A stretch of DNA of 20,650 nucleotides from Sphaeroforma arctica JP610 (lineage: Eukaryota > Opisthokonta > Ichthyosporea > Ichthyophonida). Both the position numbers and the translations under genes were made by a program. The notes under the pieces were generated by a model, which was not told the DNA's origin, ran no database searches, and saw only the letters and a program-made list of their open reading frames with translations. Shown here one piece after another: positions 8,575-17,227 of this stretch. The first letter of the stretch is position 1. Each line of letters opens with the position of its first letter. The stretch covers positions 1 through 20,650 of the forward strand of contig NW_014039733.1 of the NCBI RefSeq assembly GCF_001186125.1, given 5' to 3'.

Positions 8575-10155
8575 TTATTCGAGTTCGCTTGCTTGCTTGA
8601 CTAAACCCTTTTGCTCATCATTGACCGAGTTAGGATATTCGGGGGCTTTAGTTCCATCTAGGTTACGGACAAAATATACATTGCCCTCTTTGCTGGCTAT
8701 CTTGTATGGTCCTCCATATGGTGCTGTCGTTTTATTCATTTCACCTAGGTAACGAACCATCACAATGTCCCCTTCCTGGAAGTGTACATACCTCTCTTGA
8801 TATTTGCGATCAAATGCTGCGCGTATTTTTTCTTGGTATTGTGCCACATTGGCATTTAGTTGTGGTCGTATTGACTCCTCTAGATTCTGTAGTCGTGTTT
8901 CCCATGTTATGGTTGTACCTGGTGCACCGACCGTTGTGTCATAATTGGTGAGTTGGTTTTGTCGTCGCCCATAGTACACATTGAACCTTGGTGATTTGTG
9001 TCTGCGTGAGGAACGTAGGTTTTGGCCTATTTGGACAAATGGGAGGCGTGAACACCAGTTGCCTGGATTTTGTTCAACAAATTTCCGTAGTATAGGGATG
9101 AGGTCCCTGTGCGAGCGCTCATTCGCTCCCATTACTTTGGGTTGATACGGTCTGGACACTAAATGTTGTGACGGTGCCTGCTCAATACTTTTTGATAGTA
9201 TGTCATTCATGTATTCTGTGCCCTGATCCGTCTGTATGACTTGTGAAAATCCATGTTCACACATGATTGTAACTAGTGTTCGTGCAACAGTGGCTGCCGA
9301 TTTGTCCATCATCGGTCTAGGTATAGCGTATGATGAATATACATCTAGCCATACCAGAACGTACGTGTTGTTCCTATTCGAGTATATCAAGGGACCTATG
9401 GTATCCACTTGTACCCTGTCGCCCGGAAATGCGGCGGTTATTGATTGTAAAGAGTGGAATCCCTTTTTGTGAATTTTGTTCTTGAGACATGGTACACAGC
9501 CCTCAATATATTGGTTGACATGTTCCTTTTGTCTAGGCCATGTGTGGCCATCTAGTATGAGTTTGTTCACTGTTTCTTCGACAGTGTAGTAACCCACTGT
9601 GTGGTATTGAGCTATGAGTGTGGTTCTGTCTTCATATGTGACTGTGTCTAACTCTGCGGGCTCGTCCGCGATGTGTATGGGTGCAATGTTCACTGCAGGG
9701 TGCGTTAGTGTTTGGTCAAAGTATGGGGACTTTTTGCCTATCTTGGCTACTATTGTGACCTCCCATGGTGTTTTGCCACAGGCTGATGTGCCGTTCTGTA
9801 GGAACGTGTTGTTTGTGTTTGCGACCATCATTGGATCTTGTTCCAGTAACGACAAGAATTTGGGGAACCACGTTGCGTTTGGGTAGTACGGAACGCATAT
9901 CGTAATGCTTGTGGCTTCCTCTATCACTTTGTCTAACACGTCTGGTATTAGTTCCCAGGGAGGATTCGCCCATGCGTTTATTTCATCTGCCCACTTTTGT
10001 AGAAGCGCGTTTTGTTCTTTGGTGTAGAACTTTGCGGTTTGGGCATTGTGTGCGGCTGCAAATAAATCGATGGTGAATTTACCAAACAGGCCTTCTGCAT
10101 CATGAAAGAATCGTGGATGTAGTTTCCAGTCTATGGCAGACACTAAGATGGGCAT
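8575..10155 (-). CDS. Gypsy fossil: Dam-like domain plus integrase, 526 codons, open throughout
   Basis: Residues about 20-140 resemble the Dam-like N6-adenine methyltransferase domain of DIRS-type and some other retroelements: TIDLFAAAHNAQ at 28-39, the NPPW motif at 64-67 (family D/N-P-P-Y/F/W), then ICVPYYPNATWFP and NTFLQNGT. An HHCC zinc-binding region follows (H185, H204, C220, C223; EGCVPC). The catalytic core has D251 (QVDTIGPL), D310 (QTDQGTEYMND) and E346 (GANERSHRDL), with 35 residues between the last two, giving D,D-35-E. The C-terminus shows the GPY/F module (YGGPYKI, about 480-486) before the separate chromodomain-like segment. The frame is probably part of a longer pol polyprotein, so the listed start is nominal. 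Methyltransferase activity is inferred from one motif only. Confidence 0.9.
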   Translation of the reverse strand: MPILVSAIDWKLHPRFFHDAEGLFGKFTIDLFAAAHNAQTAKFYTKEQNALLQKWADEINAWANPPWELIPDVLDKVIEEATSITICVPYYPNATWFPKFLSLLEQDPMMVANTNNTFLQNGTSACGKTPWEVTIVAKIGKKSPYFDQTLTHPAVNIAPIHIADEPAELDTVTYEDRTTLIAQYHTVGYYTVEETVNKLILDGHTWPRQKEHVNQYIEGCVPCLKNKIHKKGFHSLQSITAAFPGDRVQVDTIGPLIYSNRNNTYVLVWLDVYSSYAIPRPMMDKSAATVARTLVTIMCEHGFSQVIQTDQGTEYMNDILSKSIEQAPSQHLVSRPYQPKVMGANERSHRDLIPILRKFVEQNPGNWCSRLPFVQIGQNLRSSRRHKSPRFNVYYGRRQNQLTNYDTTVGAPGTTITWETRLQNLEESIRPQLNANVAQYQEKIRAAFDRKYQERYVHFQEGDIVMVRYLGEMNKTTAPYGGPYKIASKEGNVYFVRNLDGTKAPEYPNSVNDEQKGLVKQASELE

Positions 10156-10163
10156 GTTTGTTT

Positions 10164-10636
10164 CTAGGTCAGTGTATTCCTGACCATTGTGTATGTGCTC
10201 ATTGGCTTCTTTAACACATTCGATGTTTTGATGTTGAATGTGTCTTCGTGTAGTCTTGACAATATGTCAGCAACTTCATTATCTTTGCCTGGCACGTGTA
10301 CGATAGTGAAGTGATGATGTAATGTTTTCGCTATCCATTTCGCGAGCATGGCATGCAGCGTTTACTGCTTGTTCATCTGGCATAGCGCTGTGTGATCTGT
10401 CCACAATGTTATATCGCCGCCTTTGATGTATTCTGAAAATGTTCCAGACAGTATACGAATGCTAACAACTCTATAGTATTTGTCCCATATCTTTGTTGTG
10501 CAGGGTTGAGACCTTTTGAGAAATAGAGTATATCTCTTCTGACTCCATCTACAATTTGGAACAGACATCCTCCTATGCCATAGTCACTTGCATCGTTCAT
10601 GATCTGAAACGGTACTCCATCTACTTGGTACGCCAA
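10164..10636 (-). pseudogene. Gypsy fossil: RNase H
   Basis: The 10409-10636 frame reads FQIMNDASDYGIGGCLFQ, then DILYFSKGLNPAQQRY and TNTIELLAFVYCLEHF, matching the Ty3/gypsy RNase H pattern (l.tDAS..g.G..L.Q, S..L...+.+Y...E.E.LA.v...+.fr). The 10164-10349 frame ends with FTIVHVPGKDNEVADILSR, the family's I.Y.pGk.N..ADaLSR. The middle lies in another frame. Decayed. Confidence 0.85.
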
Positions 10637-10679
10637 AGTTGCTGAGCATGCAATGGCATCTTTGAGTTCTTCCCATTTC

Positions 10680-11616
10680 TTAATGAGCTCTGGTGTCCAA
10701 AGTGGCTATATTTTGATTCATTTTGCCTTTCATGAGATTGGGGAAGTGTTTCGTTATGTGTGCAAACTGAGGTATATGGTCTCGCATGTAATTTACTAGA
10801 CCGACTGCTCGATGTAATTCACGTTTGGTTCTTGGTAAAGGCCAGTCAATCATGCGATTCTGTTTCTCTGGGTCTGTTTTGAGCCCTTTGGTAGTTACTT
10901 TGACGCCTAATATATTGACTGTCTTGACTGTAAACACACACTTGTTGTGATTTGGCCTGAAGTTGGCAGCATTAAGTCTTTTGATGACTTCGCGTACTGT
11001 GTCTATGTTCTTCTTCGGTCATACTCGCAATGACTATGTCATCTACATATACTTGTACCCCTTTAATGTCAATGAGGAGGTTGGCCATCACTCTTTGGAA
11101 TTGTGCTGTTAGCGAGTGCAGTCCAAATGAAGCTGACTTGAATGAGTATTGTGTCCCTCTTCATGAAAATGCGAAGAAGTGTTGGCTATTTTCATGTACT
11201 TTAAAGTAGTGGAAGCCTCCTGTTAAGTACAATTTAGAGAAGAATTGCGCACCTTGTAGGTTGTGTAGAACATATTTTGTCTCTGGTAAAACGAATTTGT
11301 CTTGTTCATGTTGATAGTTTACTTTTCTTAAGTCTAAACATGTGCGGACCTTCTTTAACAAACCCGTCTGTTCAAATTCTCCTGTGGATAGTAGTGACAG
11401 GTTCACCTGTGTGGATGTTGTTCTTTTGTATATGTGTCCATCTTTGACCCATTTCTGAACGTTTTCATCTGTTTGTGGTATGTATTTATGTGGAACAAAG
11501 TTCACTTTAGCATAACGAATATTGTTTGCTTTAACCTCCTGACTTGGTATCTCTACCACTGAGCCTGGTAGATTGCAGTGTACATCTAGTGGGATTTGCC
11601 CATTTTGTTCTAACAA
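10680..11616 (-). pseudogene. Gypsy fossil: reverse transcriptase
   Basis: The 11161-11616 frame holds the entry blocks: VRTCLDLRKVNYQHEQDKFVLPE (R.C.DYR.LN....D.+PLP), then FFSKLYLTGGFHYFKV (fFS.LDL..GYhQI.+). GVQVYVDDIVIAS at about 11020-11060 is the YVDD catalytic block. The 10680-10937 frame is the thumb/connection part (NILGVKVTTKGLKTDPEKQN, then WPLPRTKRELHRAVGLVNYM), corresponding to FLG.VvS..Gi..dp.K...i..wp.P.+..elr.FLGl.nYyR. Decayed but unmistakable. Confidence 0.9.
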
Positions 11617-11846
11617 GTCTGAGAGTGATTCTCTGGATCCTTCCTGTTCATGTTCAGGGTCTTCTTCGCGTGGTGTAAGAAGTGATTCCCATTTGGCATC
11701 TGTTGGTATTAGTGGGCTGATTATCCCTACTAAGTATATGCCCCAAGTATGGTAGAATGTCCATTCCTAATAGGATTGGTGATTTCTTGACTGGGAGATC
11801 AAGTATCTCGAAGCAGTTTGAGGGTTTTCTGCCTCCGTAATTTTTA

Positions 11847-12077
11847 TCACATACTTCTGTGGAGCCTGTACGTTGTACTTTTGCATCTGATTGTACGTTG
11901 TGCCTTTACCGACAGGTATAGTTCAGTTACTACACTTCGGTCCATACAAGAGCGTTGTGCCCCTGAATCTACTAGTGCATTGTATGTGGTGCCATTGATT
12001 TGTATGTTTATGTACAATCTTTGGTCGCGTGTATTCGGAAGTAAAGGAAATGGGTGTGTAATCAATATCATTCGCAT
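11847..12077 (-). pseudogene. Gypsy fossil: aspartic protease
   Basis: INGTTYNALVDSGAQRSCMD carries the aspartic protease DSGA motif in the usual retroviral-type context (i.g....alvDSGA..sfi). It sits between gag and RT, where the enzyme that cleaves the polyprotein is expected. The frames just downstream (11620-11846) hold weaker sequence likely to be the rest of the protease and its link to RT. Confidence 0.75.
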
Positions 12078-12119
12078 TTATTAACATCGTTTCTTCATCA
12101 GTGTATGCATTCACAATGT

Positions 12120-13207
12120 TTACCATGGTAACCATGTTAGCCTCCGACCACCAAGCCTTTCATAGCTCTTCATCCATCTCTTGCACCTTATTGCCCTTGG
12201 TAATAACCAATTGGTCAACATGGACAGTTTGGTTCTGTTGCGCTTCGCGTGCTTCTGCCTTGCGACGATTGTTGTTCGCTTTGTTGGGGCACTTGCTGAA
12301 TGCATGTGGTGAGGGGTTTATACCACAGTGCGGGCAAGATCGTGGTTTATTGTTGCTTGTCTGATCATGTCTTCGGTGAGCTCATGAAATACCTTCTCTG
12401 AGATGTCAGATAAGTGTCCACTACTCCCGTCTGGTAACGTGATGCTTTGAGGAGTTACCAACTTTATAGCCTCTCTCTCCTTGCCCTTGTAACATTTATC
12501 CAACTCAAACATTGTGCGACGCAATCGTACTGCTCGTACCTCGACTACCATACGAGTGTCATAAATTCGTTGAGCCACTTCTCTAGTAGATAGTCTACTG
12601 GAGTGCGACTTAGGTTGTCAATTATTAATTTGTTGTAGTCCTCCACATCAGTAAACTCTTGCCAAAGCTTTTTGGTACTACGTATATTGTTGAGTGCAGT
12701 GCGCGATACTTCGGTTGCATCTGTCTGTCTGAGTAGTTCTTGTACTAGTGAGAGGTACTGTATCAATGGCATGTTTGTGCTCGCAAACAAGTCTTTGGCT
12801 ACAGATACAAACTCAATTGTATCATGGCAATCAGCCATGCTGATCAGTTTGCCTATTGGCCACTTAGGGAACTCACTCCTCTAAAGTAGTTTGTTCAGTT
12901 TTGGTTCTGAAGCTTTGTCCCCTTCATGAGATCTAATTAGAGTTAACTCGCTCATAACTGCTTTGCGCAGTTTGTGAAATGCTCTAATATCAATGGGATC
13001 GTCTGCTGTCTGCGCATACAACTTGTCTACTAGTATATCTACTACATAGCAGTTGCCTGCATAGATGGTCTTATCCAAGACTATGTTGTACTTACTCATC
13101 GCAGAATCCATTGGAGCTCTTGCTGGTGTAGACTCGTCGTCCATGTCCATCGCTCTATCCCCATTGTGTGGGGTAGATGTGCGTGACGATGCTTGTGAAA
13201 CTGGCAT
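12120..13207 (-). pseudogene. Gypsy fossil: gag
   Basis: Three neighbouring minus-strand frames (12881-13207, 12545-12838, 12318-12578) give a helix-rich protein without catalytic motifs (for example LYAQTADDPIDIRAFHKLRK, SLVQELLRQTDATEV, LEKWLNEFMTLVW), as expected of a capsid-type gag. Near 12290-12340 a zinc-knuckle-like motif reads CPHCGINPSPHAFSKC and is followed by a basic RRKAEARE stretch, as in nucleocapsid. It precedes the protease on the same strand. Decayed. Confidence 0.75.
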
Positions 13208-13231
13208 TGTGTGTGCTGTTTCTGGACGTGT

Positions 13232-13705
13232 ACTGGTTGAGAGACTACATTAGTAGACGTATTTCTATATACGTTAATAACGTTTTACGTCGTCAGCCCG
13301 AGAGTAATTTGGGACTTGTTCTCAAATTAATATAAGTATAGGTGGGTCAGCCCGAGAGAACGTAAGAGTAATTTGAGACTTCTTCTCAGAATATTCTATT
13401 TATAGGATACGGGCCACCGGCTAGGCGAGAGCCGAGGTCCCAGACTGAGTGTAGTAACAGAGAATATGATATATTTATTTATAGAAAATATATCCGAGTG
13501 CTAAAGTGTTCTGCATAAGGTTTCTCATATTGATCATATGAGTTTTTACCCTGGCCAACCCAAGTGGTTGAACACTAGTACAAACACCATCAGTATATAA
13601 CTGAAGGTGAGATCGTAAATGAATTCATTCGAATGCACCATACTTTAGAAACACTAGCACTTTACTATTAGTCCCTATTCCCTACACCGCACTCTAACAA
13701 CTGGT
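13232..13705 (+). repeat. 6-bp target-site duplication around a solo LTR
   Basis: ACTGGT occurs at 13232-13237 directly before the LTR start and again at 13700-13705 directly after its end. An intact duplication touching both ends of one LTR identifies a solo LTR left by recombination between the two LTRs of a once complete insertion. Ty1/copia integrases usually make 5-bp duplications; the sixth base may match by chance. Confidence 0.8.
13238..13699 (+). mobile_element. Solo copia-type LTR, 462 bp, plus orientation, inside gypsy gag/leader
   Basis: It begins TGAGAGACTACA and ends CACTCTAACA, the same ends (inverted) as the LTR of fossil B at 19712-20176. Over 84 bp (13505-13588 versus 19795-19878, reversed) I count 8 differences, about 90% identity. 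The U3 part contains two CAGCCCGAGAG repeats (about 13294 and 13351). TCTATTTATAGG near 13396 may be a TATA box. It is flanked by the ACTGGT duplication, and minus-strand gag-like sequence of the gypsy lies on both sides, so it inserted into the gypsy. Confidence 0.85.
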
Positions 13706-13891
13706 CGTACGACATGTGTTGCCTCTAGTCTGTGTTCTGCTTGAACTCACTTGGGTGGGTAGGCTTCGTCGTGCTGCACGTGTCCTCTGATATGGAGCAG
13801 AAGTCATTGACAATGCTATGTGTGGGACGTTTATTGTGGTGTCAGACTGTGTAGACACCTGAGCACAAGTGTCTCTTATGTGTATACGCAA
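13706..13891 (-). pseudogene. Gypsy fossil: upstream gag/leader sequence beyond the solo LTR
   Basis: The minus strand here encodes a serine/threonine/arginine-rich stretch (YQRTRAARRSLPTQVSSSRT) whose composition resembles the start of the gag frame on the other side of the solo LTR. It probably belongs to the same N-terminal gag or leader region, displaced by the insertion. Confidence 0.5.
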
Positions 13892-14697
13892 GTTTTAGTA
13901 ATTTCGATTGATTACCTTTGTGTGTGCTTCCTTATAGTGTCACGTAGTGAAGTTGTGTGTAGTAGCTTGCCCCTTGTCTGCTCAACTCAGCGTTCTTTGC
14001 AATACCTGGGTTTATATTGAGAATATTTGTTTAGGTGAATAAACTTGGGTTTATCTTGGTTTATTTGTGTTTTTGAGATAAAACTTTTGAATTGACCAAT
14101 GAAATTCGTGTAGTGATAAATTCTACCCATTGAAGACAAAAATTAAGGCTCCAGTGGTAAAAAAAACAAACTTTTTTTGTTTTTTGTGTGTTAGTAGTCA
14201 CAATACAATATACATAGAGGGGGCGCTTGGGGGGGGGGGGTGGGGTGGAGACAGTGCGAGGTTGTGATCCTGCGAAATTCACAATTTTGTTTGTATCCTG
14301 CGAGTGAATTTCTATATAAATTGTCACAGGTATGCAACTTTTACGATATCACATATAAAAATTACAAAGAACCAGTAAGTTACTAATATTATGTGTATCG
14401 ATGAATACAAATTGTCTGCGGGATTCAACTTTAACTTCAGAGTATTTTTATGTCAAAACACAGTCGAACAAGTAAATACTTAGGTGTTTATCGATAGGAA
14501 CAATTATATGAACAAATATATAATTATATATTGCGTGTACATTATATATAATTTCATTTTTACATATAATACAAACAGTTTTGTACACACTCTCTTTACA
14601 AGGTACGATATATCTGTATATTTTGCAGTCAGAGATAGAAGCACAAAGCATTTGACACCTGCTTACCTTAAAATACTTACCTTTATTATAAATTGGA
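13892..14697. other. Unassigned AT-rich DNA between gypsy and copia fossil B
   Basis: Sought and not found here: the 5' LTR of the gypsy fossil and the 3' LTR of fossil B. Visible structure: an imperfect A/T hairpin near 14158-14185 (AAAAAACAAA / TTTTTGTTTTTT); a G-rich stretch at 14219-14245 with 11-12 consecutive G; and a TCCTGCGA direct repeat near 14266 and 14297. Short ORFs at 14061-14327 and 14448-14747 resemble nothing known and are likely chance. Confidence 0.5.
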
Positions 14698-15655
14698 CTA
14701 TGTTGATACTGGCATCCCAGTCATTAGTCTGTCGCGTATGTCGGTAGACTTCTCTCGGCTGAGTGGCTTCGTGAAAAAATCACTGAGTAGATGTTCTGAT
14801 GGTATGTATTTTAGCTTGATGGTGTTGTTCGATGTGAGTTCCCTGATGTGATGATATCGTAGATCGACATGTTTTGTACGGCGGGATTTCGTGATACCAT
14901 TTCCCATCAGTATTGCTGACTTGCTGTCCTGTTCTATGGTGGTGGGTTCTTACGAGCGGAATGCCGAATTCTGTGAAGAGATTCCTAACCCATACTACGT
15001 CTTTAGCTGTATCAGATTGTGCTACGTATTCTGCCTCTGCTGTAGACGTTGTTGCTAGTCGTTGCAAGTTTGTTCCCCACATGAATGGTGCACCTGCTAT
15101 AATGCCCACTCGCCCGGTGGTGTATCGTCTTGTTGTGTCATCGCTAGCAAAGCTACTGTCTGCACTCAGATAGGGAATACCTGGTTCTTTGTTCGTGTAT
15201 TCAAGTCCGAAGTCCTGAGTACCAGCGAGATACTTCAAAAAGCGCTTGGCACCTCTGAAGTGGTGGTACTGAGGTGCTATCAGATAGCTACTTAGGATCG
15301 AAACTGCAAAGCATATATACACTCGTGTTTGGTCTACAAGGTATCGTAACTGACCCACTAGCTTGTTGTATTGTGTGATTGTTGGGACGTCTGAGCTTGC
15401 CGGCTTTTCCAGGAGATATGCATGTTTGTCTGTTACTCCATAGTCCGATTCTAGAATTGGCACCCATGCTGGTTTACAATCTATCAACCCCCATTCCTGC
15501 AATATTTCTCTTAGATATTGTCGTTGATGGAGACGTACTCTTCCAGGGTGTATTTCCACTTGGCACTTGAGAAACCATAACGGTTAACCCATATCAACAG
15601 TGTTCCATTCGCCTTTCATTGCGTCAGCTAGTTTCTGTCCGTCCCACAAGGGGTC
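14698..15655 (-). pseudogene. Copia fossil B: RT C-terminal part and RNase H
   Basis: The 14780-15559 frame (259 codons) begins in the RT block after the catalytic site (RVRLHQRQYLREILQEWGL; family I.LsQ..Yi..iL..f.m). It continues with YNKLVGQLRYLVDQTRVYIC and AKRFLKYLAGTQDFGLEY. RNase H follows: YLSADSSFASDDTTRRYTTG (y.DaDwA.d...R+S.tG), TSTAEAEYVAQSDTAKDVVW (s.sS.EAEY.A...a..e..W). The tail, at 14698-14907, reads RRTKHVDLRYHHIREL and LLSDFFTKPLSR. Just above 15559, WNTVDMG and LWFLKCQVEI belong to the RT block that precedes these. Confidence 0.9.
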
Positions 15656-15751
15656 AAATCACCTTCCGAATACCCATATACACCACTTCAAACTGATGCT
15701 GGCCTGAACAAATCACAAGTGCTCTAATCGGTCAATTAGACTGGCGAGTCG
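15656..15751 (-). rRNA. LSU (28S) rRNA fragment, D2 region, antisense to the neighbouring rRNA piece
   Basis: On the minus strand this contains GGCCAGCATCAGTTT (15690-15704 on the plus strand), a highly conserved stretch of the eukaryotic LSU D2 region. It is followed by a GTGGTG...TATTCGG stretch in the position of the variable D2 arm. In LSU order it lies upstream of the piece at 15752-16164, but here it points the other way. It is a non-functional fragment. Confidence 0.7.
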
Positions 15752-15856
15752 AGGTTTTAACTCTTTCTGAGATCCGCAAGGTGCATAGGTTTTAACTCTT
15801 TCTGAGATCCGCAAGGTGCATAGGTTTTAACTCTTTCTGAGATCCGCAAGGTGCAT
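15752..15856 (+). repeat. Three perfect 35-bp tandem copies within the LSU fragment
   Basis: The unit starts AGGTTTTAACTCTTTCTGAG and ends CCGCAAGGTGCAT. Copies begin at 15752, 15787 and 15822 and are identical by eye. A normal LSU gene has one copy of the corresponding stretch, so this is a local triplication, recent or artefactual given the lack of divergence. Confidence 0.9.
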
Positions 15857-16038
15857 CATCGACCGATCTGAATGGTTTCCTGAAAGATTTGAGTAAGAGC
15901 ATATGTTGGGACCCGAAAGATAGTGAACTATGCCTGAATAGGGTGAAGTCTGAAGAAATTCAGATGGAAGCTCGTAGCGATTCTGACGTGCAAATCGATC
16001 GTCAAATTTGGGTATAGGGGCGAAAGACTAATCGAACT

Positions 16039-16083
<45 letters not shown>

Positions 16084-16164
16084 ACTATTACGCAGTTTTA
16101 TCAGTTAAAGCGAATGATTAGAGAACTCGGTGGCGCAATGCTGTCGACCTATTCTCAAACTTTA
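15752..16164 (+). rRNA. LSU (28S) rRNA fragment, segment 3' of D2 (pseudogene)
   Basis: Nearly universal eukaryotic LSU signatures occur in order: GAGTAAGAGCATA; TTGGGACCCGAAAGATRGTG; CTATGCCTGAATAGGGTGAA; TTCTGACGTGCAAATCGATC; GGGTATAGGGGCGAAAGACT; TAGTAGCTGGTTCCCTCCGA; TAAAGCGAATGATTAGAG; CCTATTCTCAAACTTTA at the right edge. This corresponds roughly to the part of yeast 25S between D2 and about nucleotide 960. It is sense on the plus strand and carries differences from the conserved core (for example near 16125-16150), as expected of a non-functional copy. Both outer edges of the rRNA block border copia RT coding sequence. Confidence 0.9.
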
Positions 16165-16176
16165 GGGTATATTTTA

Positions 16177-16740
16177 TCATGCTGCAATTTTGTCATCTAC
16201 GTGTACAATAATGAAACAAGGTCCACTGTGTGTTTGTTTGATAAACAGTGCTCCATCCGATTGTGCTTGTTTATAACTGTGTTGTATAGCAAACCGATGG
16301 ATAGCTTTAAACCAGTAGTGTCCGCTAGGTGGTAGACCGTATACGCAACGGTCAACTCGACATAAAACCTTTGTGTCTCCTTGCTTGTGCCTTTCGTATA
16401 GTTTTCTCTGAGACGGGTCCAATAGATGTTCGATGAGATCGTATCCTTGCGGCACTCGCATGTAGCTAGGGGTATCCAGTTCTTGAGTGAGGTGGGCCGA
16501 GGGTGTATCGTATTGTCGAATGTCCATGTCATAGTGCGCCATTAGAGCTAGACAGATCCTGAGTGTTTCCTCGGCTACTACTGGGGCATAGCTTTCATCG
16601 TAATCGACTCCCTGTTTTGCATTGAATGCTGCTACGTTCAGACGTGATTTGAGTCGTGTGACTTGTCCTGATTCATCCGTTTTTGACTTGAAGACCCATT
16701 CAAGGGGGGAATAATGATTTCTCTCGCGGTTTGTTGTCAA
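16177..16740 (-). pseudogene. Copia fossil B: reverse transcriptase, N-terminal and palm parts
   Basis: A 187-codon open frame matches copia RT in order: LEWVFKSKTDESGQVTRLKS (kWVFK.K...dG...+.KaRLV), VDYDESYAPVVAEETLRICL (dy.etFaPV....tiR..L), LAHYDMDIRQYDTPSAHL (iRq.DV..AFL), YMRVPQGYDL (ymeqP.G), VYGLPPSGHYW (lYGLKQs.r.W) and FIIVHVDDKIAA (the YVDD catalytic block). The rRNA block begins about a dozen bases past this last motif. RT resumes on the far side near 15655, so the rRNA sits between the palm and the following RT block. Confidence 0.9.
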
Positions 16741-17173
16741 CCAGAGTGAATGCCTTGCGCTGTATCACCAAGCTCTCCATCTCTAAACGTGCTGATTCCT
16801 CCCAATCGGCTGCGTTTGGCATCTCATGTATACCTTTGTATGTTTTGGGTTCCATTGCTGCAGTTGCTGAATTGACAGTGTGCGTAGTGCTAGAAGCTCG
16901 TCTCTTACGGCGGCTATCGTGATACCAGTCGACATTATTATCATCTATCGCAAGGTCCCGCAGTTCTCGAGAGACTTGGCGACCTTCTGCCGTTCTTCTA
17001 GCTATGGTTGCTTCGAGATCATGTTGTGTTTTGGTAGTCGCTGCAGTAGCCTCCGACTCGACAGTATGTACTTCGCTCTCAGCAGGTTGTTGTGTTGACG
17101 ATGAAGTTATTTGTAGTTGTTCTGAGTTGCTCGACTTGTGCGTCACAGTTGGCTGGGCTTGTTGGCTAAGCAT
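16741..17173 (-). pseudogene. Copia fossil B: linker between integrase and RT
   Basis: The 16700-17173 frame is serine/threonine/glutamine/alanine-rich low complexity (SSTQQPAESEVHTVESEATA) with a basic RRKRRAS stretch. It then gives the standard lead-in to copia RT (MEPKTYKGIHEMPNAADWEE; family EP.s..EA...p.W..Am). The basic stretch could act as a nuclear localisation signal, a known feature of the Ty1 integrase C-terminal region. Confidence 0.75.
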
Positions 17174-17227
17174 ATCTTCCGTTGTCGATGTTGTCTTTGC
17201 GTCTGTTTGAAGATCTCCATTCTCGAT

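Larger units (their letters stand above)
7579..13891 (-). mobile_element. Ty3/gypsy (chromovirus-like) fossil, minus strand
   Basis: Minus-strand order is gag, protease, RT, RNase H, methyltransferase-like domain, integrase, chromodomain-like tail, polypurine tract, 3' LTR. Integrase after RT/RNase H is the Ty3/gypsy order, and a chromodomain after integrase is the chromovirus hallmark. The integrase frame is open for 526 codons. Gag, protease, RT and RNase H are broken, with roughly ten or more breaks in all. A solo LTR of a copia family sits in its gag/leader region. No 5' LTR matching 7579-7909 was found, so the left boundary at 13891 is only where gag-like coding fades. Confidence 0.85.

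Noticed and set aside
12101-12364. Plus-strand frames across gypsy gag and other pol regions (also 9236-9472, 9614-9886)
   Set aside because: They are shadows of minus-strand coding sequence with no independent motif.
13706-14330. 5' LTR of the gypsy element
   Set aside because: I compared the TGTAG...CTACA ends and interior of 7579-7909 with this region and found no resemblance.
14330-14697. 3' LTR of copia fossil B
   Set aside because: The sequence does not resemble 19712-20176 in either orientation. The related LTR at 13238-13699 is inverted and has its own target duplication, so it is a separate insertion.
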